A program made the translations under genes and the position numbers. A stretch of DNA of 64,000 bases from Candidatus Nanopelagicales bacterium (GTDB lineage Bacteria > Actinomycetota > Actinomycetes > S36-B12): NCBI GenBank assembly GCA_028687755.1, contig JAQTZL010000008.1, forward strand, positions 31,406 to 95,405. The letters run 5' to 3'. The notes beneath the pieces are model-generated. The model saw nothing but the letters and a program-made list of their open reading frames with translations. It did not search any database and was not told the DNA's origin. The stretch's first letter is position 1. Every line of letters starts with the position of its first letter. Positions 1 through 8,742 of the stretch are shown here, piece by piece.

Positions 1-288
1 AAGTGCTCGAATTAATTCCGTTCCAAGACCTTGTCGACGAAAGTCGGGCGCGACGGCGATTTCTGCACTTGGCCCTTCGACCTTGTCAGTGATGTCAAGG
101 TGTGCGTATGCGATGAGTGCGGACTCTTCAAACTTCAGGAAATGCAAGCCTTGATCATCGCCGCCGTGGCGAAGGTGCAGGAATACGTGCTCCGATATTG
201 GGGAAAGTCCATCGTGCAGGGTGATTTCATCAATAAGCGCAACGGCTTCGTCGATTTGCGACTGGTCAAGACGCGTAACGATCTCCAT
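1..288 (-). CDS. mshD: Mycothiol synthase MshD, N-terminal part (runs off the window)
   Basis: The visible 96 codons encode a GNAT acetyltransferase domain. The acetyl-CoA-binding segment reads EIAVAPDFRRQGLGTELI (RRQGLG loop), preceded by a helix-rich N-terminus typical of MshD. MshD acetylates the cysteinyl-glucosaminyl-inositol intermediate, the last step of mycothiol synthesis. The gene follows the GlnR-like regulator directly on the same strand, as in Mycobacterium (Rv0818-Rv0819), and mshA lies at 7381-8679. I chose ATG at 288; GTG at 297 is an alternative, and neither has a strong Shine-Dalgarno. The second acetyltransferase domain lies beyond base 1. Confidence 0.85.
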   Translation of the reverse strand, partial: MEIVTRLDQSQIDEAVALIDEITLHDGLSPISEHVFLHLRHGGDDQGLHFLKFEESALIAYAHLDITDKVEGPSAEIAVAPDFRRQGLGTELIRAL

Positions 289-299
289 TTGGCCCACTG

Positions 300-1034
300 C
301 TAATTCAGCCCAATGCCGACTTCATCAACGGCGAGTACCGCCATCGTTGCTTGGTCGATGTTTTGTGGAACAAAGCGGTAACCGACGTTTCGCACTGTGC
401 CAATCATGGCCTCGTGTTCAGTACCGAGCTTTGCGCGCAAACGACGGACGTGAACGTCGACAGTGCGGGTGCCGCCGAAGTAGTCGTAACCCCACACTTC
501 TTGAAGGAGTAGCGCACGCGTGAATACGCGCCCAGGGTGTTGGGCTAGGAATTTCAAGAGTTCGAATTCCTTGAACGTGAGATCAAGTGCACGCCCGCGA
601 AGTTTGGCTGTGTAGGTGCCTTCATCGATCATGAGTTCACCGCTGCGAATTTCTTCGTTGTTGCCCGATTCAAGATCAACACCTGGAGTCAAGCGCGATG
701 CAGCCAACCGAAGACGTGCTTCGACCTCTGCAGGCGAAGCGGTATCTAGGAGCACTTCATCGATGCCCCAGTCCCATTGCACTGCGGAGAGACCGCCTTC
801 GGTCGTCACAAGTACGAGTGGTGCGTCGATGCCTGTGTGCTGAAGTAGGCGAGTTAATCCACGCACGGCTGGTAGATCCCGGCGGCCATCGACCAGCAAG
901 ACATCACATTCAGGTGCATTGAGAAGAGCTGTGGGTTCGGCAGGAAGAGTGCGCACTTGGTGGGTAAGCAACGCCAGTGCCGGGAGAACCTCTGTCGAGG
1001 ATTCAAGCGCGCGAGTGAGCAAGACGATTCGCAT
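300..1034 (-). CDS. glnR: GlnR-like orphan response regulator, OmpR family
   Basis: A 244-residue protein with an N-terminal receiver-like domain and a C-terminal winged-helix domain (about residues 140-235, with [12 protein letters not shown] and [15 protein letters not shown]). A candidate acceptor Asp sits at position 49 ([11 protein letters not shown]), but the acidic pocket at the N-terminus ([10 protein letters not shown]) is missing, as in GlnR proteins that work without a kinase. No histidine kinase is adjacent. The ATG at 1034 has GGAGG six bases upstream. GlnR controls nitrogen-assimilation genes in actinobacteria. The assignment rests on domain type, the missing acidic pair and the mshD neighbour; the targets here are unknown. 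Confidence 0.75.
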   Translation of the reverse strand: MRIVLLTRALESSTEVLPALALLTHQVRTLPAEPTALLNAPECDVLLVDGRRDLPAVRGLTRLLQHTGIDAPLVLVTTEGGLSAVQWDWGIDEVLLDTASPAEVEARLRLAASRLTPGVDLESGNNEEIRSGELMIDEGTYTAKLRGRALDLTFKEFELLKFLAQHPGRVFTRALLLQEVWGYDYFGGTRTVDVHVRRLRAKLGTEHEAMIGTVRNVGYRFVPQNIDQATMAVLAVDEVGIGLN

Positions 1035-1074
1035 CTTGATCACCTCCGTTATTGCTCTAGGGGACAATGCTCCC

Positions 1075-1875
1075 ATGGATCAGTCCAGTGCGGCCACTCT
1101 GGTGACAGCGGACGGCGTCCAGGTCAAGGTTCGATTGACGTCGGGGCCCGGCTCGCTGGCCTTCGTTGTGGCCCATGGCATCACCGGACACGGCGAGCAT
1201 GAACACGTCAGGTCAATCGTTGATCACCTGAGTGAGTATGGCGCGGTCATCACCGTGGACCTGCGAGGTCACGGTGGTTCTGGTGGTCAATCAACTGTGG
1301 GCATGTGGGAAGTCCTCGATGTTGATCGTGCTGTGGCTTGGGCTCGGGAACTTGGGTTTCGGAGCGTAGTTTCGGTTGGCTTCTCTTTGGGTGCGGCGGT
1401 GTGCATTCGACAGGCCGCCTTGGCCTTGCATCCAGAATTGACGTCAGAGGCCGATCCTGGAGTGGGCAACCCCGTTGATGCAATCGTGACGGTCAGTGGC
1501 CCGGCATTTTGGTACTACCGAGGCACCAAGGTGATGCGCCTATTGCATTGGTGTGTTGAGACAAAGCCTGGTCGTCTCCTCCTTCGAGCAAAGGGCACGC
1601 TTATTCGACCGGTGGAGTGGCCGCAGCTGCGCCCTATTGAGCCGCACGTGGCAGCAGGACTGCTGGACAGCACGCCGTTGTTGGTCGTGCATGGCACCAA
1701 GGATCGGTATTTCCCTGTGGAGCATCCCCAGGCAATTCATCGTGCCGCGGTGACAAGCGGGCATCCAGATGTTGACCTTTGGCTCTTAACTGGGGTCGGG
1801 CATGCGGAAGCCGCAGTTGCGATGGATACGATCGATGAAATTGCGAAATGGAGCTTGGCTAGATGCTCGGATTAA
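1075..1875 (+). CDS. Alpha/beta hydrolase
   Basis: A 266-residue alpha/beta hydrolase. It has an oxyanion region [11 protein letters not shown], the strand [14 protein letters not shown], a nucleophile elbow GFSLGA (Ser), a late Asp in HGTKDRYFP and a catalytic His in GVGHAEAA. The fold suggests an esterase, lipase or lysophospholipase; the substrate cannot be told. The ATG at 1075 is the first sensible start and lies 40 bases from the divergent GlnR-like gene. The 3' end overlaps the thioredoxin gene by 13 bases, so the two are probably co-transcribed and translationally coupled. Confidence 0.8.
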   Translation: MDQSSAATLVTADGVQVKVRLTSGPGSLAFVVAHGITGHGEHEHVRSIVDHLSEYGAVITVDLRGHGGSGGQSTVGMWEVLDVDRAVAWARELGFRSVVSVGFSLGAAVCIRQAALALHPELTSEADPGVGNPVDAIVTVSGPAFWYYRGTKVMRLLHWCVETKPGRLLLRAKGTLIRPVEWPQLRPIEPHVAAGLLDSTPLLVVHGTKDRYFPVEHPQAIHRAAVTSGHPDVDLWLLTGVGHAEAAVAMDTIDEIAKWSLARCSD

Positions 1876-2336
1876 TTCTGCTTGTCGCGGTACTCGCGCT
1901 TGCCAGCATCTTTGGCCTATGGCGCAAAAAGACCGACGGCACGATGAAATCAGTGGCTGCGCCTGTTCCTGTCGCTGATGATGCTCCCGAAGTTGGTGTT
2001 GAGACAGCTTCCGTTGCCGAGCATGGAGGAGAGAGGCTCAGCGCTGAAGCGCTGGGGTCTTCCCTTGGTACCCATGCCACGCTGGTGCAGTTTTCTACAG
2101 CTTTTTGCCAACCGTGCCGCGCTACTCGCCGCATTTTGGACGAAGTTGCATCCATGGTTCCAGGCACCGTTCACCTTGAAATTGATGCGGAAGCTCACCT
2201 TGATTTGGTCCGGCAACTTGATATCCGCCGGACCCCAACAGTCCTTGTGTTGAACTCAAGCGGAGTGATTACCAAGCGAGCTGTGGGTATGCCACGTAAG
2301 GCAGATGTGATCGCCGCTCTCGGAGACGTGCTGTAG
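1863..2336 (+). CDS. Membrane-anchored thioredoxin-fold protein (ThiX-like)
   Basis: A 157-residue protein with an N-terminal hydrophobic helix (residues 2-19), a linker, then a thioredoxin domain from about residue 60. The redox motif is FCQPCR (Cys82 and Cys85), and the cis-Pro loop RRTPTVLV carries Pro125. Its position next to a DUF4395 gene and near the GlnR-like and mshD genes matches the mycobacterial thiX region (Rv0816c-Rv0817c). It probably acts as a thiol-disulfide oxidoreductase on the outer face of the membrane. Its partner substrates are not known. Confidence 0.82.
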   Translation: MLGLILLVAVLALASIFGLWRKKTDGTMKSVAAPVPVADDAPEVGVETASVAEHGGERLSAEALGSSLGTHATLVQFSTAFCQPCRATRRILDEVASMVPGTVHLEIDAEAHLDLVRQLDIRRTPTVLVLNSSGVITKRAVGMPRKADVIAALGDVL

Positions 2337-2345
2337 GTCTTTAAT

Positions 2346-2360
2346 TGCAAAGGCTTTGCA
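2346..2360. promoter_or_regulatory. Perfect 15-bp palindrome upstream of the DUF4395 gene
   Basis: TGCAAAGGCTTTGCA is a perfect 7+1+7 inverted repeat in the 75-base gap between the thioredoxin and DUF4395 genes. With a one-base centre it cannot make an ordinary RNA hairpin, so a dimeric protein operator is the likelier reading. No regulator can be named. Confidence 0.3.
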
Positions 2361-2411
2361 TGAACATTTTCCGGCCTTGTTGCACGTAGGTACCTGTGTA
2401 ACTCTAGGGAA

Positions 2412-2876
2412 ATGTCATCCCCAGCGTTGTGTGATCCAGAGGTAGAAGTTGATGTGCGCGGCCCACGTTTCGCCGCAGCTATCACTGTGCTGGTACTGGC
2501 CGCATCACTATTAACAGTCGGCACAGCAGTGGCAACGACACTCCTCGTGATTCAAACGGTGGTGTTTGGGTTGGGGGCCTTTATCGGATTAAAGGCTCAG
2601 CCATACGGAATTATTTTCCGCACAGTTGTGCAGCCACGACTTGCACCTGCAACGGATTTTGAAGCGATTGCACCACCTCGCTTTGCAGCGTTGGTTGGAT
2701 TCATATTCACCGCAGTTGCACTTATTGGTGTGGTTACGGGCGTTGACGCTGTCACATACATCGCTGTGGCATTCGCACTTGCGGCTGCATTTTTGAATGC
2801 AGCCTTTGGTTTTTGCTTGGGTTGCGAAATGTTTTTATTGGGCAAGCGGGTCTTCTCTCGCCCAGCCGGTGTCTAA
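2412..2876 (+). CDS. DUF4395 integral membrane protein
   Basis: A 154-residue protein with about four hydrophobic segments and the DUF4395 hallmark FCLGCEMFLL near residue 135. In actinobacteria the family is usually paired with a thioredoxin-like protein, as here. The Cys-x-x-Cys pair near the membrane border suggests a redox partner of that thioredoxin, or a role in sulfur handling; this is inference. The ATG at 2412 has AGGGAA immediately upstream. The rhodanese genes found in this place in Mycobacterium are absent. Confidence 0.8.
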   Translation: MSSPALCDPEVEVDVRGPRFAAAITVLVLAASLLTVGTAVATTLLVIQTVVFGLGAFIGLKAQPYGIIFRTVVQPRLAPATDFEAIAPPRFAALVGFIFTAVALIGVVTGVDAVTYIAVAFALAAAFLNAAFGFCLGCEMFLLGKRVFSRPAGV

Positions 2877-2879
2877 AAC

Positions 2880-3239
2880 CTAGTAGACCAACGCTTGCAC
2901 TTCGGCGCCAAGAATTTCTTCCACAAAGCTCGCAGCCCCCGCGATGCGAATTTCATCGATGACATCGCTAGGTGAAATGTCGCGGCGTTGAGCGCACTGC
3001 GAACATAACGTGACACTTCCCTCTGCCAGCACCGCGTCTAGAAGGTCATTGAGTGCTGCTGCATGCGCCAAGGTGAATTCCCCGGCTCGGCCAGGTAAGG
3101 CGAACCAGGCAGCCTCTCCCGTGAGCCAAAGCGAGACCTGAGCGCCTGAAGCAACGGCTGTTGCAGCCACGGTGAACCCCTGAGCGCAGCGCTCAGGATC
3201 ATCTGCTCCCGCTGTGACCTTTACGACCAACTGCCTCAT
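2880..3239 (-). CDS. DsrE-family-like protein
   Basis: A 119-residue protein resembling the DsrE/DsrF sulfur-relay fold: an N-terminal beta strand (RQLVVKVTAGADDPERC), an alternating alpha/beta pattern with a hydrophobic strand (AQVSLWLTG), and the motif TLCSQCAQRR that could carry the reactive cysteine. The ATG at 3239 has GGAG eight bases upstream, which favours it over the ATG at 3275. It ends four bases from the convergent DUF4395 gene, so the neighbourhood has a thiol or sulfur theme. Function unproven. Confidence 0.65.
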   Translation of the reverse strand: MRQLVVKVTAGADDPERCAQGFTVAATAVASGAQVSLWLTGEAAWFALPGRAGEFTLAHAAALNDLLDAVLAEGSVTLCSQCAQRRDISPSDVIDEIRIAGAASFVEEILGAEVQALVY

Positions 3240-3273
3240 GCCATTTACTCCCATGGACGATAGGCTGCCGTAC

Positions 3274-3375
3274 ATGTTAGAAATCGTCTACACGAGTCTG
3301 TTGGTCGGCGCTCTTGCTCTTGCGGGTTGGGTTGCCTTTGTTGTCGTCTTTCGGCTGTTTAAGAGCCAAGGCTGA
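3274..3375 (+). CDS. Single-span membrane microprotein, 33 residues
   Basis: A complete small reading frame, ATG at 3274 to TGA at 3373-3375. It encodes a short acidic start (MLEIVY), one hydrophobic helix of about 22 residues and a basic tail (FRLFKSQG), which predicts one membrane span with the C-terminus in the cytoplasm. It ends five bases before the nitrobindin start and is divergent from the DsrE-like gene, so it is probably the first gene of the nitrobindin-Fur-YgfZ operon. No family is recognised. Confidence 0.5.
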   Translation: MLEIVYTSLLVGALALAGWVAFVVVFRLFKSQG

Positions 3376-3380
3376 TCTCA

Positions 3381-3926
3381 ATGGATGCGGACGCAGTCAA
3401 AGCTGAACTTGCGCCCATCTCTTGGCTGATTGGCCACTGGGTTGGCGTCGGCACGGGGCATTACCCCACCATTGAAGACTTCCGGTTTGGCCAGGAGATT
3501 GTCTTCAGCACCGACGGACGCCCATTCCTGAACTATTCCTCTCGCAGTTGGTTGCTCGATGAAGAGGGCAATCGCCTTCGTCCGCTTGCATCGGAGTCGG
3601 GTTTTATCCGCCCACGCCCTGATAACCACCTAGAGATGCAACTCTCGCACCCCACGGGCTATGCCGAAATTTGGTACGGCAAGGTTGAAGTCACTGGCAT
3701 TGAACAGGCAGTGATTACTGGTGCACGCGCAGAAATGCGCACTGATCTTGTTGCGCGTACGGAAAGTGCAAAGGAATACACCGAGGGCCATCGCCTCTAT
3801 GGATTAGTTGAAGGCAAGCTGCTTTGGACCTTCGATATGGCAGCAATGGGCCAGCCGATCAGCAATCACCTTGCTGCATCGCTACAACGTGCAGACGTGC
3901 GTGAGCCCGAGCAGTCGAGTGAATAG
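3381..3926 (+). CDS. Nitrobindin-like heme-binding beta-barrel protein (FABP-like)
   Basis: A 181-residue protein of the nitrobindin/THAP4 family. It shows the family motif GHWVGVGTG at residues 18-26 and the C-terminal His (about 163, in SNHLAASLQ) that binds heme in characterised members. These small ferric-heme barrels isomerise peroxynitrite and bind NO. It corresponds in place to Rv0813c of Mycobacterium. The 3' end overlaps the Fur-family start by eight bases. Its link to the thiol-redox genes upstream suggests a role in oxidative or nitrosative defence. Confidence 0.82.
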   Translation: MDADAVKAELAPISWLIGHWVGVGTGHYPTIEDFRFGQEIVFSTDGRPFLNYSSRSWLLDEEGNRLRPLASESGFIRPRPDNHLEMQLSHPTGYAEIWYGKVEVTGIEQAVITGARAEMRTDLVARTESAKEYTEGHRLYGLVEGKLLWTFDMAAMGQPISNHLAASLQRADVREPEQSSE

Positions 3927-4365
3927 CGATTGGGATCAGCGGTTACGCGAACACGGGTTTCGCATTACCCCGCAACGCCAGTTGGTTCTCGAAGCTGTTG
4001 AACATTTGCGGCACGGGACACCGGAAGAAATCCTTTTCGAAGTCCAACGAACGGCATCAGGTGTCAATCTTTCGACGGTGTACCGCACGCTAGAAGTACT
4101 TGAAGATGTTGGCTTGGTTACCCACGCGCATATTGGCCATGGCGCACCGACGTATCACGCAGTTGATGAAGACATTCATATTCACTTGGTCTGTGACACC
4201 TGCGGAAAAGTTTCCAGCGCACCAGGGTCAGTCGCTGATTCCTTCATTGCAGCGCTTCGAGCCAATCATGCGTTCGTCACTGACATTTCCCACATGGCGA
4301 TGCACGGTGAATGTGAATCATGTTTCAACATGTTGAGTGACAACAGCCTTGAGGTTCAATCATGA
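3919..4365 (+). CDS. Fur-family metal-dependent repressor
   Basis: A 148-residue Fur-family protein. An N-terminal winged helix (FRITPQRQLVLEAV and NLSTVYRTLEVLEDVGLV) is followed by the dimerisation domain with the metal-binding HIHLVC stretch and two structural zinc pairs, CDTCG and CESC. The GTG at 3919 gives the usual length; another GTG at 3901 is possible. The position between nitrobindin and YgfZ matches the place of the nickel regulator Nur in Streptomyces as I recall it, but Fur, Zur and Nur cannot be separated from this sequence alone. The stop overlaps the YgfZ start (ATGA). Confidence 0.8.
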   Translation: MNSDWDQRLREHGFRITPQRQLVLEAVEHLRHGTPEEILFEVQRTASGVNLSTVYRTLEVLEDVGLVTHAHIGHGAPTYHAVDEDIHIHLVCDTCGKVSSAPGSVADSFIAALRANHAFVTDISHMAMHGECESCFNMLSDNSLEVQS

Positions 4366-5318
4366 GTGTGCAACCACCGGTAGAGGTCTTTGATCAAGGG
4401 ATGGCGTGGCATTGCGGAGATCCACTAGGCGAGCAACGAAATCTCGTTGGTGGCATTGGGGTTGTTGACCTCAACAATCGCGGTGTAATCACTGTCAGTG
4501 GCCCAGATCGATTGACCTGGTTAAACGATCTGACGACACAACTTGTGAAAGATCTTGCTGTTGGGCAAAGCGCATTGGCACTGATCTTGAGCCCAAATGG
4601 TCATGTCGAATACGAATTGCACATTGCCGACGATGGTGAAACCTGCTGGATCATCACGCAACCTGGTCAGACCGAATCACTGATCGCTTATCTGGATCGC
4701 ATGCGCTTTATGTTGCGCGTTGACGTTGCTGATGTGACGGAAAATTTTGGTGTTGTTTGGGAGCCAGTGCACTCCGCAGATGAGCATCATCCAACGTGGT
4801 TGGTTCCAGAACCCTTTGCAGCTCGAGGGTTTGCTGGGCGTGAAGTGGTGATTCCTCGTAATCAATTAGCCAGTCGTCTGGGAGCTGCACCTCAAGCAGG
4901 TTCTTGGGCCTTGGAAGCTTTACGGGTTGCAGCGGGTATGCCGCGCATGAATTGCGAAACCGATCACCGCACAATTCCCAATGAAGTGAACTGGCTAAAT
5001 TGCGCTGTTCATCTCAATAAGGGTTGCTATCGAGGCCAAGAAACCGTTGCCAAGGTGCATAACCTTGGGCAACCACCACGTCGATTGGCACTGATTCACC
5101 TTGACGGATCTGATGATGAACTGCCCGTTCATGGTGAAGAAATCACCTGCAAGGGCAAGGTTGTTGGTTGGGTTGGAACAGCCGCTCGTCATTATGAAGA
5201 CGGAAACATTGCGGTAGTGATGTTGAAGCGCAATGTTGCCGTAGGTGAGCAGTTAGTCATTGAACATAATGGTCACCAGATCACTGCGTTGGAGGATCCA
5301 GCTCCAGCAGGATGGTGA
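4362..5318 (+). CDS. ygfZ: YgfZ/GcvT-like folate-binding protein
   Basis: A 318-residue protein of the COG0354 family that supports repair and assembly of Fe-S enzymes with tetrahydrofolate. The diagnostic motif KGCYRGQE lies at residues 220-227 and contains the conserved Cys222. The N-terminal GcvT-like part carries [14 protein letters not shown]. It overlaps the Fur-family gene by four bases at the start, and overlaps the convergent dtd gene by 38 bases at the end. Confidence 0.88.
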   Translation: MSVQPPVEVFDQGMAWHCGDPLGEQRNLVGGIGVVDLNNRGVITVSGPDRLTWLNDLTTQLVKDLAVGQSALALILSPNGHVEYELHIADDGETCWIITQPGQTESLIAYLDRMRFMLRVDVADVTENFGVVWEPVHSADEHHPTWLVPEPFAARGFAGREVVIPRNQLASRLGAAPQAGSWALEALRVAAGMPRMNCETDHRTIPNEVNWLNCAVHLNKGCYRGQETVAKVHNLGQPPRRLALIHLDGSDDELPVHGEEITCKGKVVGWVGTAARHYEDGNIAVVMLKRNVAVGEQLVIEHNGHQITALEDPAPAGW

Positions 5319-5730
5319 TCGGGCCGTCATTGGTGAAGGTCACTTTCATATCTGCACCGAATTTGCCAGTTTCAACATGTGTTCCCGCATCTTGCAAGGC
5401 TTGAACAAACGCATCCACCAAAGGTTCGGCAACTGATGCGGGAGCAGCTGCATCCCAAGTAGGGCGTCGACCTTTCTTGGTGTCCGAATACAGGGTGAAT
5501 TGCGAGATCACGAGTATGGGCAAACTCAGATCACTGGCTGAAACTTCACCGGTGTCACTAGGAAAGATGCGTAGATGGTGAACTTTTTCGGCCAGTTTCT
5601 TGGCTGTTGCTGCATTATCAGTGTGGGTGACTCCAACGAGTACAACTAAGCCCGCACCTTGGAATTGACCAAGAATCTGGCCATCAACGCTGACGCTGGC
5701 ATCAAGTGCTCGTTGGACAAGGGCACGCAT
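5281..5730 (-). CDS. dtd: D-aminoacyl-tRNA deacylase
   Basis: A 149-residue Dtd protein that hydrolyses D-amino acids (and glycine from tRNA-Ala) mis-attached to tRNA. The catalytic motifs are present: [15 protein letters not shown] in the middle and [10 protein letters not shown] near the end. Length and start ([17 protein letters not shown]) are those of the family. It is convergent with ygfZ and shares 38 bases with it. It stands alone, with its own short upstream region facing the DUF2516 gene. Confidence 0.92.
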   Translation of the reverse strand: MRALVQRALDASVSVDGQILGQFQGAGLVVLVGVTHTDNAATAKKLAEKVHHLRIFPSDTGEVSASDLSLPILVISQFTLYSDTKKGRRPTWDAAAPASVAEPLVDAFVQALQDAGTHVETGKFGADMKVTFTNDGPITILLELDPPTQ

Positions 5731-5778
5731 GCGATCACCCTTTCATAAATCCCAGATCAGATCCGTTACCGTTGCCAT

Positions 5779-6066
5779 GTGCTGTATCAAACCCAAAACA
5801 TCGCGTATCTCTTGCTCACGATTTTGATTGTTGGCCTGAGTGGATTCGCCTTCATTGACTGTGTGCGCCGACCAGCACAAGCCTTTCCAGCTGTGAGTCG
5901 TCAGACCAAGGTGTTGTGGCTCGTACTTACGGGCATTGCAGCGTTAGCCAATCTTGCTATCGGTGATCCGCTATCGATATTTGGTATTGCAGGTGCTGTG
6001 ATCGCGTTGGTCTATCTCTTCGATGTGCGTCCGCGCATCATCGAGATTCTCAACAACCGCTGGTAG
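5779..6066 (+). CDS. DUF2516 membrane protein
   Basis: A 95-residue protein with three hydrophobic segments and the family pattern FIDCVRRPAQAFPA, then KVLWLVLTG and a C-terminal YLFDVRPRIIEI. DUF2516 proteins are small actinobacterial membrane proteins of unknown function. The start is GTG at 5779; an ATG two bases upstream is out of frame. The stop codon abuts the stop of the convergent gpmA gene. Confidence 0.8.
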   Translation: MLYQTQNIAYLLLTILIVGLSGFAFIDCVRRPAQAFPAVSRQTKVLWLVLTGIAALANLAIGDPLSIFGIAGAVIALVYLFDVRPRIIEILNNRW

Positions 6067-6837
6067 CTACTTCTTTTTACCTTGCGCCGCGACTGCAGCA
6101 GCAGCCGTTGCTGCGGCTGCAGGATCTAAGTACTCGCCACCAGGAATAAGTGGCTTGAGATTTTCATCCAAGCGATACACCAGCGGAATGCCTGTCGGGA
6201 TATTCAAACCTGCAATATCAGCATCTGAAATTCCATCAAGGTGCTTCACTAATGCGCGCAATGAATTTCCATGTGCAGCAACGAGCACCGTTTTTCCGGC
6301 ACGAAGGTGCTCGGCGACAATCACGTCTTCCCAATATGGAATCAGGCGCGTAACGACGTCCTTCAAACATTCGGTAGCGGGCACCGCTTCAGGCGGCAAT
6401 GCGCTGTAGCGAACTTCGTGTGTCTGCGCCCACTCATTATTTGGATCAATGGCCGGTGGTGGAGTGTCATATGAACGGCGCCACAACATGAATTGATCTT
6501 CACCAAACTCTGCAAGGGTTTGTGCCTTGTCTTTGCCTTGAAGCGCCCCGTAGTGACGTTCATTTAACCGCCAGTTGCGCACAACGGGAATCCAGTGCAG
6601 GTCAGCAGCTTCAAGGGCGATCTGGCTGGTCTTAATCGCGCGCTTCAACAGTGAGGTGTGAACCACGTCAGGCAGGATGCCGGCTTCCTTCAGCAATTCA
6701 CCGCCACGCTTAGCCTCGGCAAGGCCCTTCTCATTGAGGTCAACGTCGACCCAACCGGTAAAGAGGTTCTTGGCATTCCATTCGCTTTCGCCGTGGCGAA
6801 GCAGGATCAAGGTGTAAGGCGCCTGGCTTGTGGTCAT
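6067..6837 (-). CDS. gpmA: 2,3-bisphosphoglycerate-dependent phosphoglycerate mutase
   Basis: A 256-residue dPGM that interconverts 3- and 2-phosphoglycerate in glycolysis. The phosphohistidine motif LRHGESEWN (His15), the [11 protein letters not shown] segment, [13 protein letters not shown] and the second His in [11 protein letters not shown] are all visible. The C-terminus is an alanine-rich run ending in GKKK, likely a flexible tail. It lies in the mshA-YbjN-gpm1-senX3-regX3 neighbourhood known from Mycobacterium. Confidence 0.95.
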   Translation of the reverse strand: MTTSQAPYTLILLRHGESEWNAKNLFTGWVDVDLNEKGLAEAKRGGELLKEAGILPDVVHTSLLKRAIKTSQIALEAADLHWIPVVRNWRLNERHYGALQGKDKAQTLAEFGEDQFMLWRRSYDTPPPAIDPNNEWAQTHEVRYSALPPEAVPATECLKDVVTRLIPYWEDVIVAEHLRAGKTVLVAAHGNSLRALVKHLDGISDADIAGLNIPTGIPLVYRLDENLKPLIPGGEYLDPAAAATAAAAVAAQGKKK

Positions 6838-6864
6838 AGACCTATTTTGCCGCCTCGACTGGGG

Positions 6865-7368
6865 TTATTGCTCACCGGGATGTTCGAGGAGGTGGCGCCA
6901 GGCTTCGAGGTTAAAGGTTGGTTCCCCTCGAGAAATGCGCCAATCCCACTCGCGCTGCATTGCGCTCAGGAAGCCCATTTCCAAAATGGGGTTGAACGAT
7001 TCATCTGAATATTCCAGAACAGAGCCCAGGAGACGATCGAGTTCGTCATCATCAATGGCTTTGAGTGAGACGCGGCCAGTCAAATAAATATCGCCGTACT
7101 GGTCGATGGAAAAGGCGACCCCATACATGCGGCGGTTCTTCTCTAGGAGCCATTCATGCACCGCTGCGTTGTTCTCTTCGGGGCAACGCGCGACAAATGC
7201 ACTGACAGATACGGCATGTGTGCCCACGGCAAGCGCGACGTTTGTTTTGAGTTTCTTCACGCCTGGCAGGGTTGCAACAAAGGTTGGTCCTGCAATTTCT
7301 TCAAATTCAATTTCACTTGCCTGTAAGTACTGGCGAATGGTTGACGCAACTGCGGCTTTATCAATCAT
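6865..7368 (-). CDS. YbjN-domain protein
   Basis: A 167-residue YbjN-family protein (fold like type III secretion chaperones). It has the segments VALAVGTHAVSVSAFVAR, NRRMYGVAFSIDQYGDIY and LTGRVSLKAIDDDELDRLLG. The family commonly lies next to mshA in actinobacteria (Rv0487), as here, 12 bases after mshA. Its job is unknown. ATG at 7368 is used; a GTG three codons upstream is an alternative, and neither has a clear ribosome-binding site. Confidence 0.8.
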   Translation of the reverse strand: MIDKAAVASTIRQYLQASEIEFEEIAGPTFVATLPGVKKLKTNVALAVGTHAVSVSAFVARCPEENNAAVHEWLLEKNRRMYGVAFSIDQYGDIYLTGRVSLKAIDDDELDRLLGSVLEYSDESFNPILEMGFLSAMQREWDWRISRGEPTFNLEAWRHLLEHPGEQ

Positions 7369-7380
7369 GATGCACACACG

Positions 7381-8679
7381 TTACAACGCGATGCTGGTCG
7401 CGCGTGTTCGGTAATCAATAAGTGCTTGTGAATAGGAATCAAGGAGACCTGACGCCGTTGATTGCCAGCCGAATTGCTCAGCATGCGCACGACTGCCTTG
7501 GCGAAAAATTTCAAGCTCCCTCGGGGCACTCAGCAAAGTATTCATCACCGACGCATAGTCCGCTGGGTTATGGCCAGTAATCAAGCGCCCACTGACGTGA
7601 TCGTTCACGGCTGTGCGCAATCCACCCACACTTGCTGCAACCACGGGCGTGCCACAAGCCTGAGATTCGATGGCTACAAGGCCAAATGATTCTGAGTAAG
7701 ACGGCACAACTGTGAGATCTGCGGCGCGAAACCAGTCCGCGAGAGTGTGGCGATTCGTTGGCGGTTCAAAACGAACCAGATCAGCAATGCCCAGTTCATT
7801 TGCAAGATCCACCAAGGCTGTTGGCCGATCAAGCCCATTGCCTGAAGGACCGCCTGCAATAACGACGAGCAGCCGAGAACGTAGTTCAGGATTAGCAGAA
7901 ACCATCTCTGCTGCTGCGTGGAGCAACACATCGGGCGCCTTCAACGGCTGAATGCGACCAACAAATAACAACACATGTGCATGTGCAGGAACATTTAAAC
8001 GCTTGCGAGCAGCCTGTTGATCACCTGGAGCAAAGAGCGAGAGGTCAACACCTGGGTGTACGACATCAACGCTTGATGGGTCTGCACCATAAAGATTGAT
8101 GAGTTCGTTTGCCTCGTCGTCAGTATTGGCAACAAGCCGTGTGGCTGCTTCTACAACTTGCTCTTCACCAATGACGCGACCCATGGGTTCTGGTTTGTCA
8201 CCAATCGCGAGGTCGGCATTCTTCACTTTCGCCATCGTGTGCATGGTGTGCACGAGTGGAACGCCCCAACGTTCAGAAGCTAGCCAGCCCACTTGCCCTG
8301 AAAGCCAGTAGTGCGAATGGATGAGATCGAACCAACCTTCAGGGCGCGAAGCTTCAGCGCGCAAGACACCGGCAGTAACCGCGCAGAGTTGCCCTGGAAG
8401 ATCCTCTTTGCGCAAACCTTCAAAAGGACCAGCAGTGACATGGCGAACTAAAATGCCAGGTTCAACTTCAACAATGGGATCAACATCAGACCGAGTGGCG
8501 CGCGTAAAAATTTCAACAGCAACGCCAGCTTGAGCCAGCTGCTTCGCGCTTTCCAGGACGTACACGTTCATGCCACCGGCATCGCCGGTTCCGGGTTGGT
8601 CAAGGGGGGAGGTGTGGATGGAGAACAGAGCAACGCGCTTTGGTTTTGGTCGCAGCGAACGCATCTCGCGAATGTTCAT
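7381..8679 (-). CDS. mshA: D-inositol-3-phosphate glycosyltransferase MshA
   Basis: A 432-residue GT4 retaining glycosyltransferase that starts mycothiol synthesis by joining GlcNAc from UDP-GlcNAc to inositol 3-phosphate. MshA hallmarks are present: [20 protein letters not shown] near the start, [41 protein letters not shown] and the nucleotide-binding [24 protein letters not shown] precedes ATG at 8679 by about five bases; the ATG just upstream (8682) is too close to it. It heads the mshA-YbjN-gpmA strand group. Confidence 0.95.
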   Translation of the reverse strand: MNIREMRSLRPKPKRVALFSIHTSPLDQPGTGDAGGMNVYVLESAKQLAQAGVAVEIFTRATRSDVDPIVEVEPGILVRHVTAGPFEGLRKEDLPGQLCAVTAGVLRAEASRPEGWFDLIHSHYWLSGQVGWLASERWGVPLVHTMHTMAKVKNADLAIGDKPEPMGRVIGEEQVVEAATRLVANTDDEANELINLYGADPSSVDVVHPGVDLSLFAPGDQQAARKRLNVPAHAHVLLFVGRIQPLKAPDVLLHAAAEMVSANPELRSRLLVVIAGGPSGNGLDRPTALVDLANELGIADLVRFEPPTNRHTLADWFRAADLTVVPSYSESFGLVAIESQACGTPVVAASVGGLRTAVNDHVSGRLITGHNPADYASVMNTLLSAPRELEIFRQGSRAHAEQFGWQSTASGLLDSYSQALIDYRTRATSIAL

Positions 8680-8742
8680 CATCACCTCCCTCAAGGATCT
8701 AGTGAGGGCAGCCTTACATATCGGCGCGAGCCTGACAAACGA

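Noticed and set aside
919..1074. A 52-residue N-terminal extension of the alpha/beta hydrolase
   Set aside because: It runs antisense through the 5' end of the GlnR-like gene; the ATG at 1075 gives a normal hydrolase start.
6067..6130. The alanine-run C-terminus of gpmA as a frameshift artefact
   Set aside because: The frame is consistent to the stop, and the low-complexity tail ending in GKKK is plausible as a flexible end.
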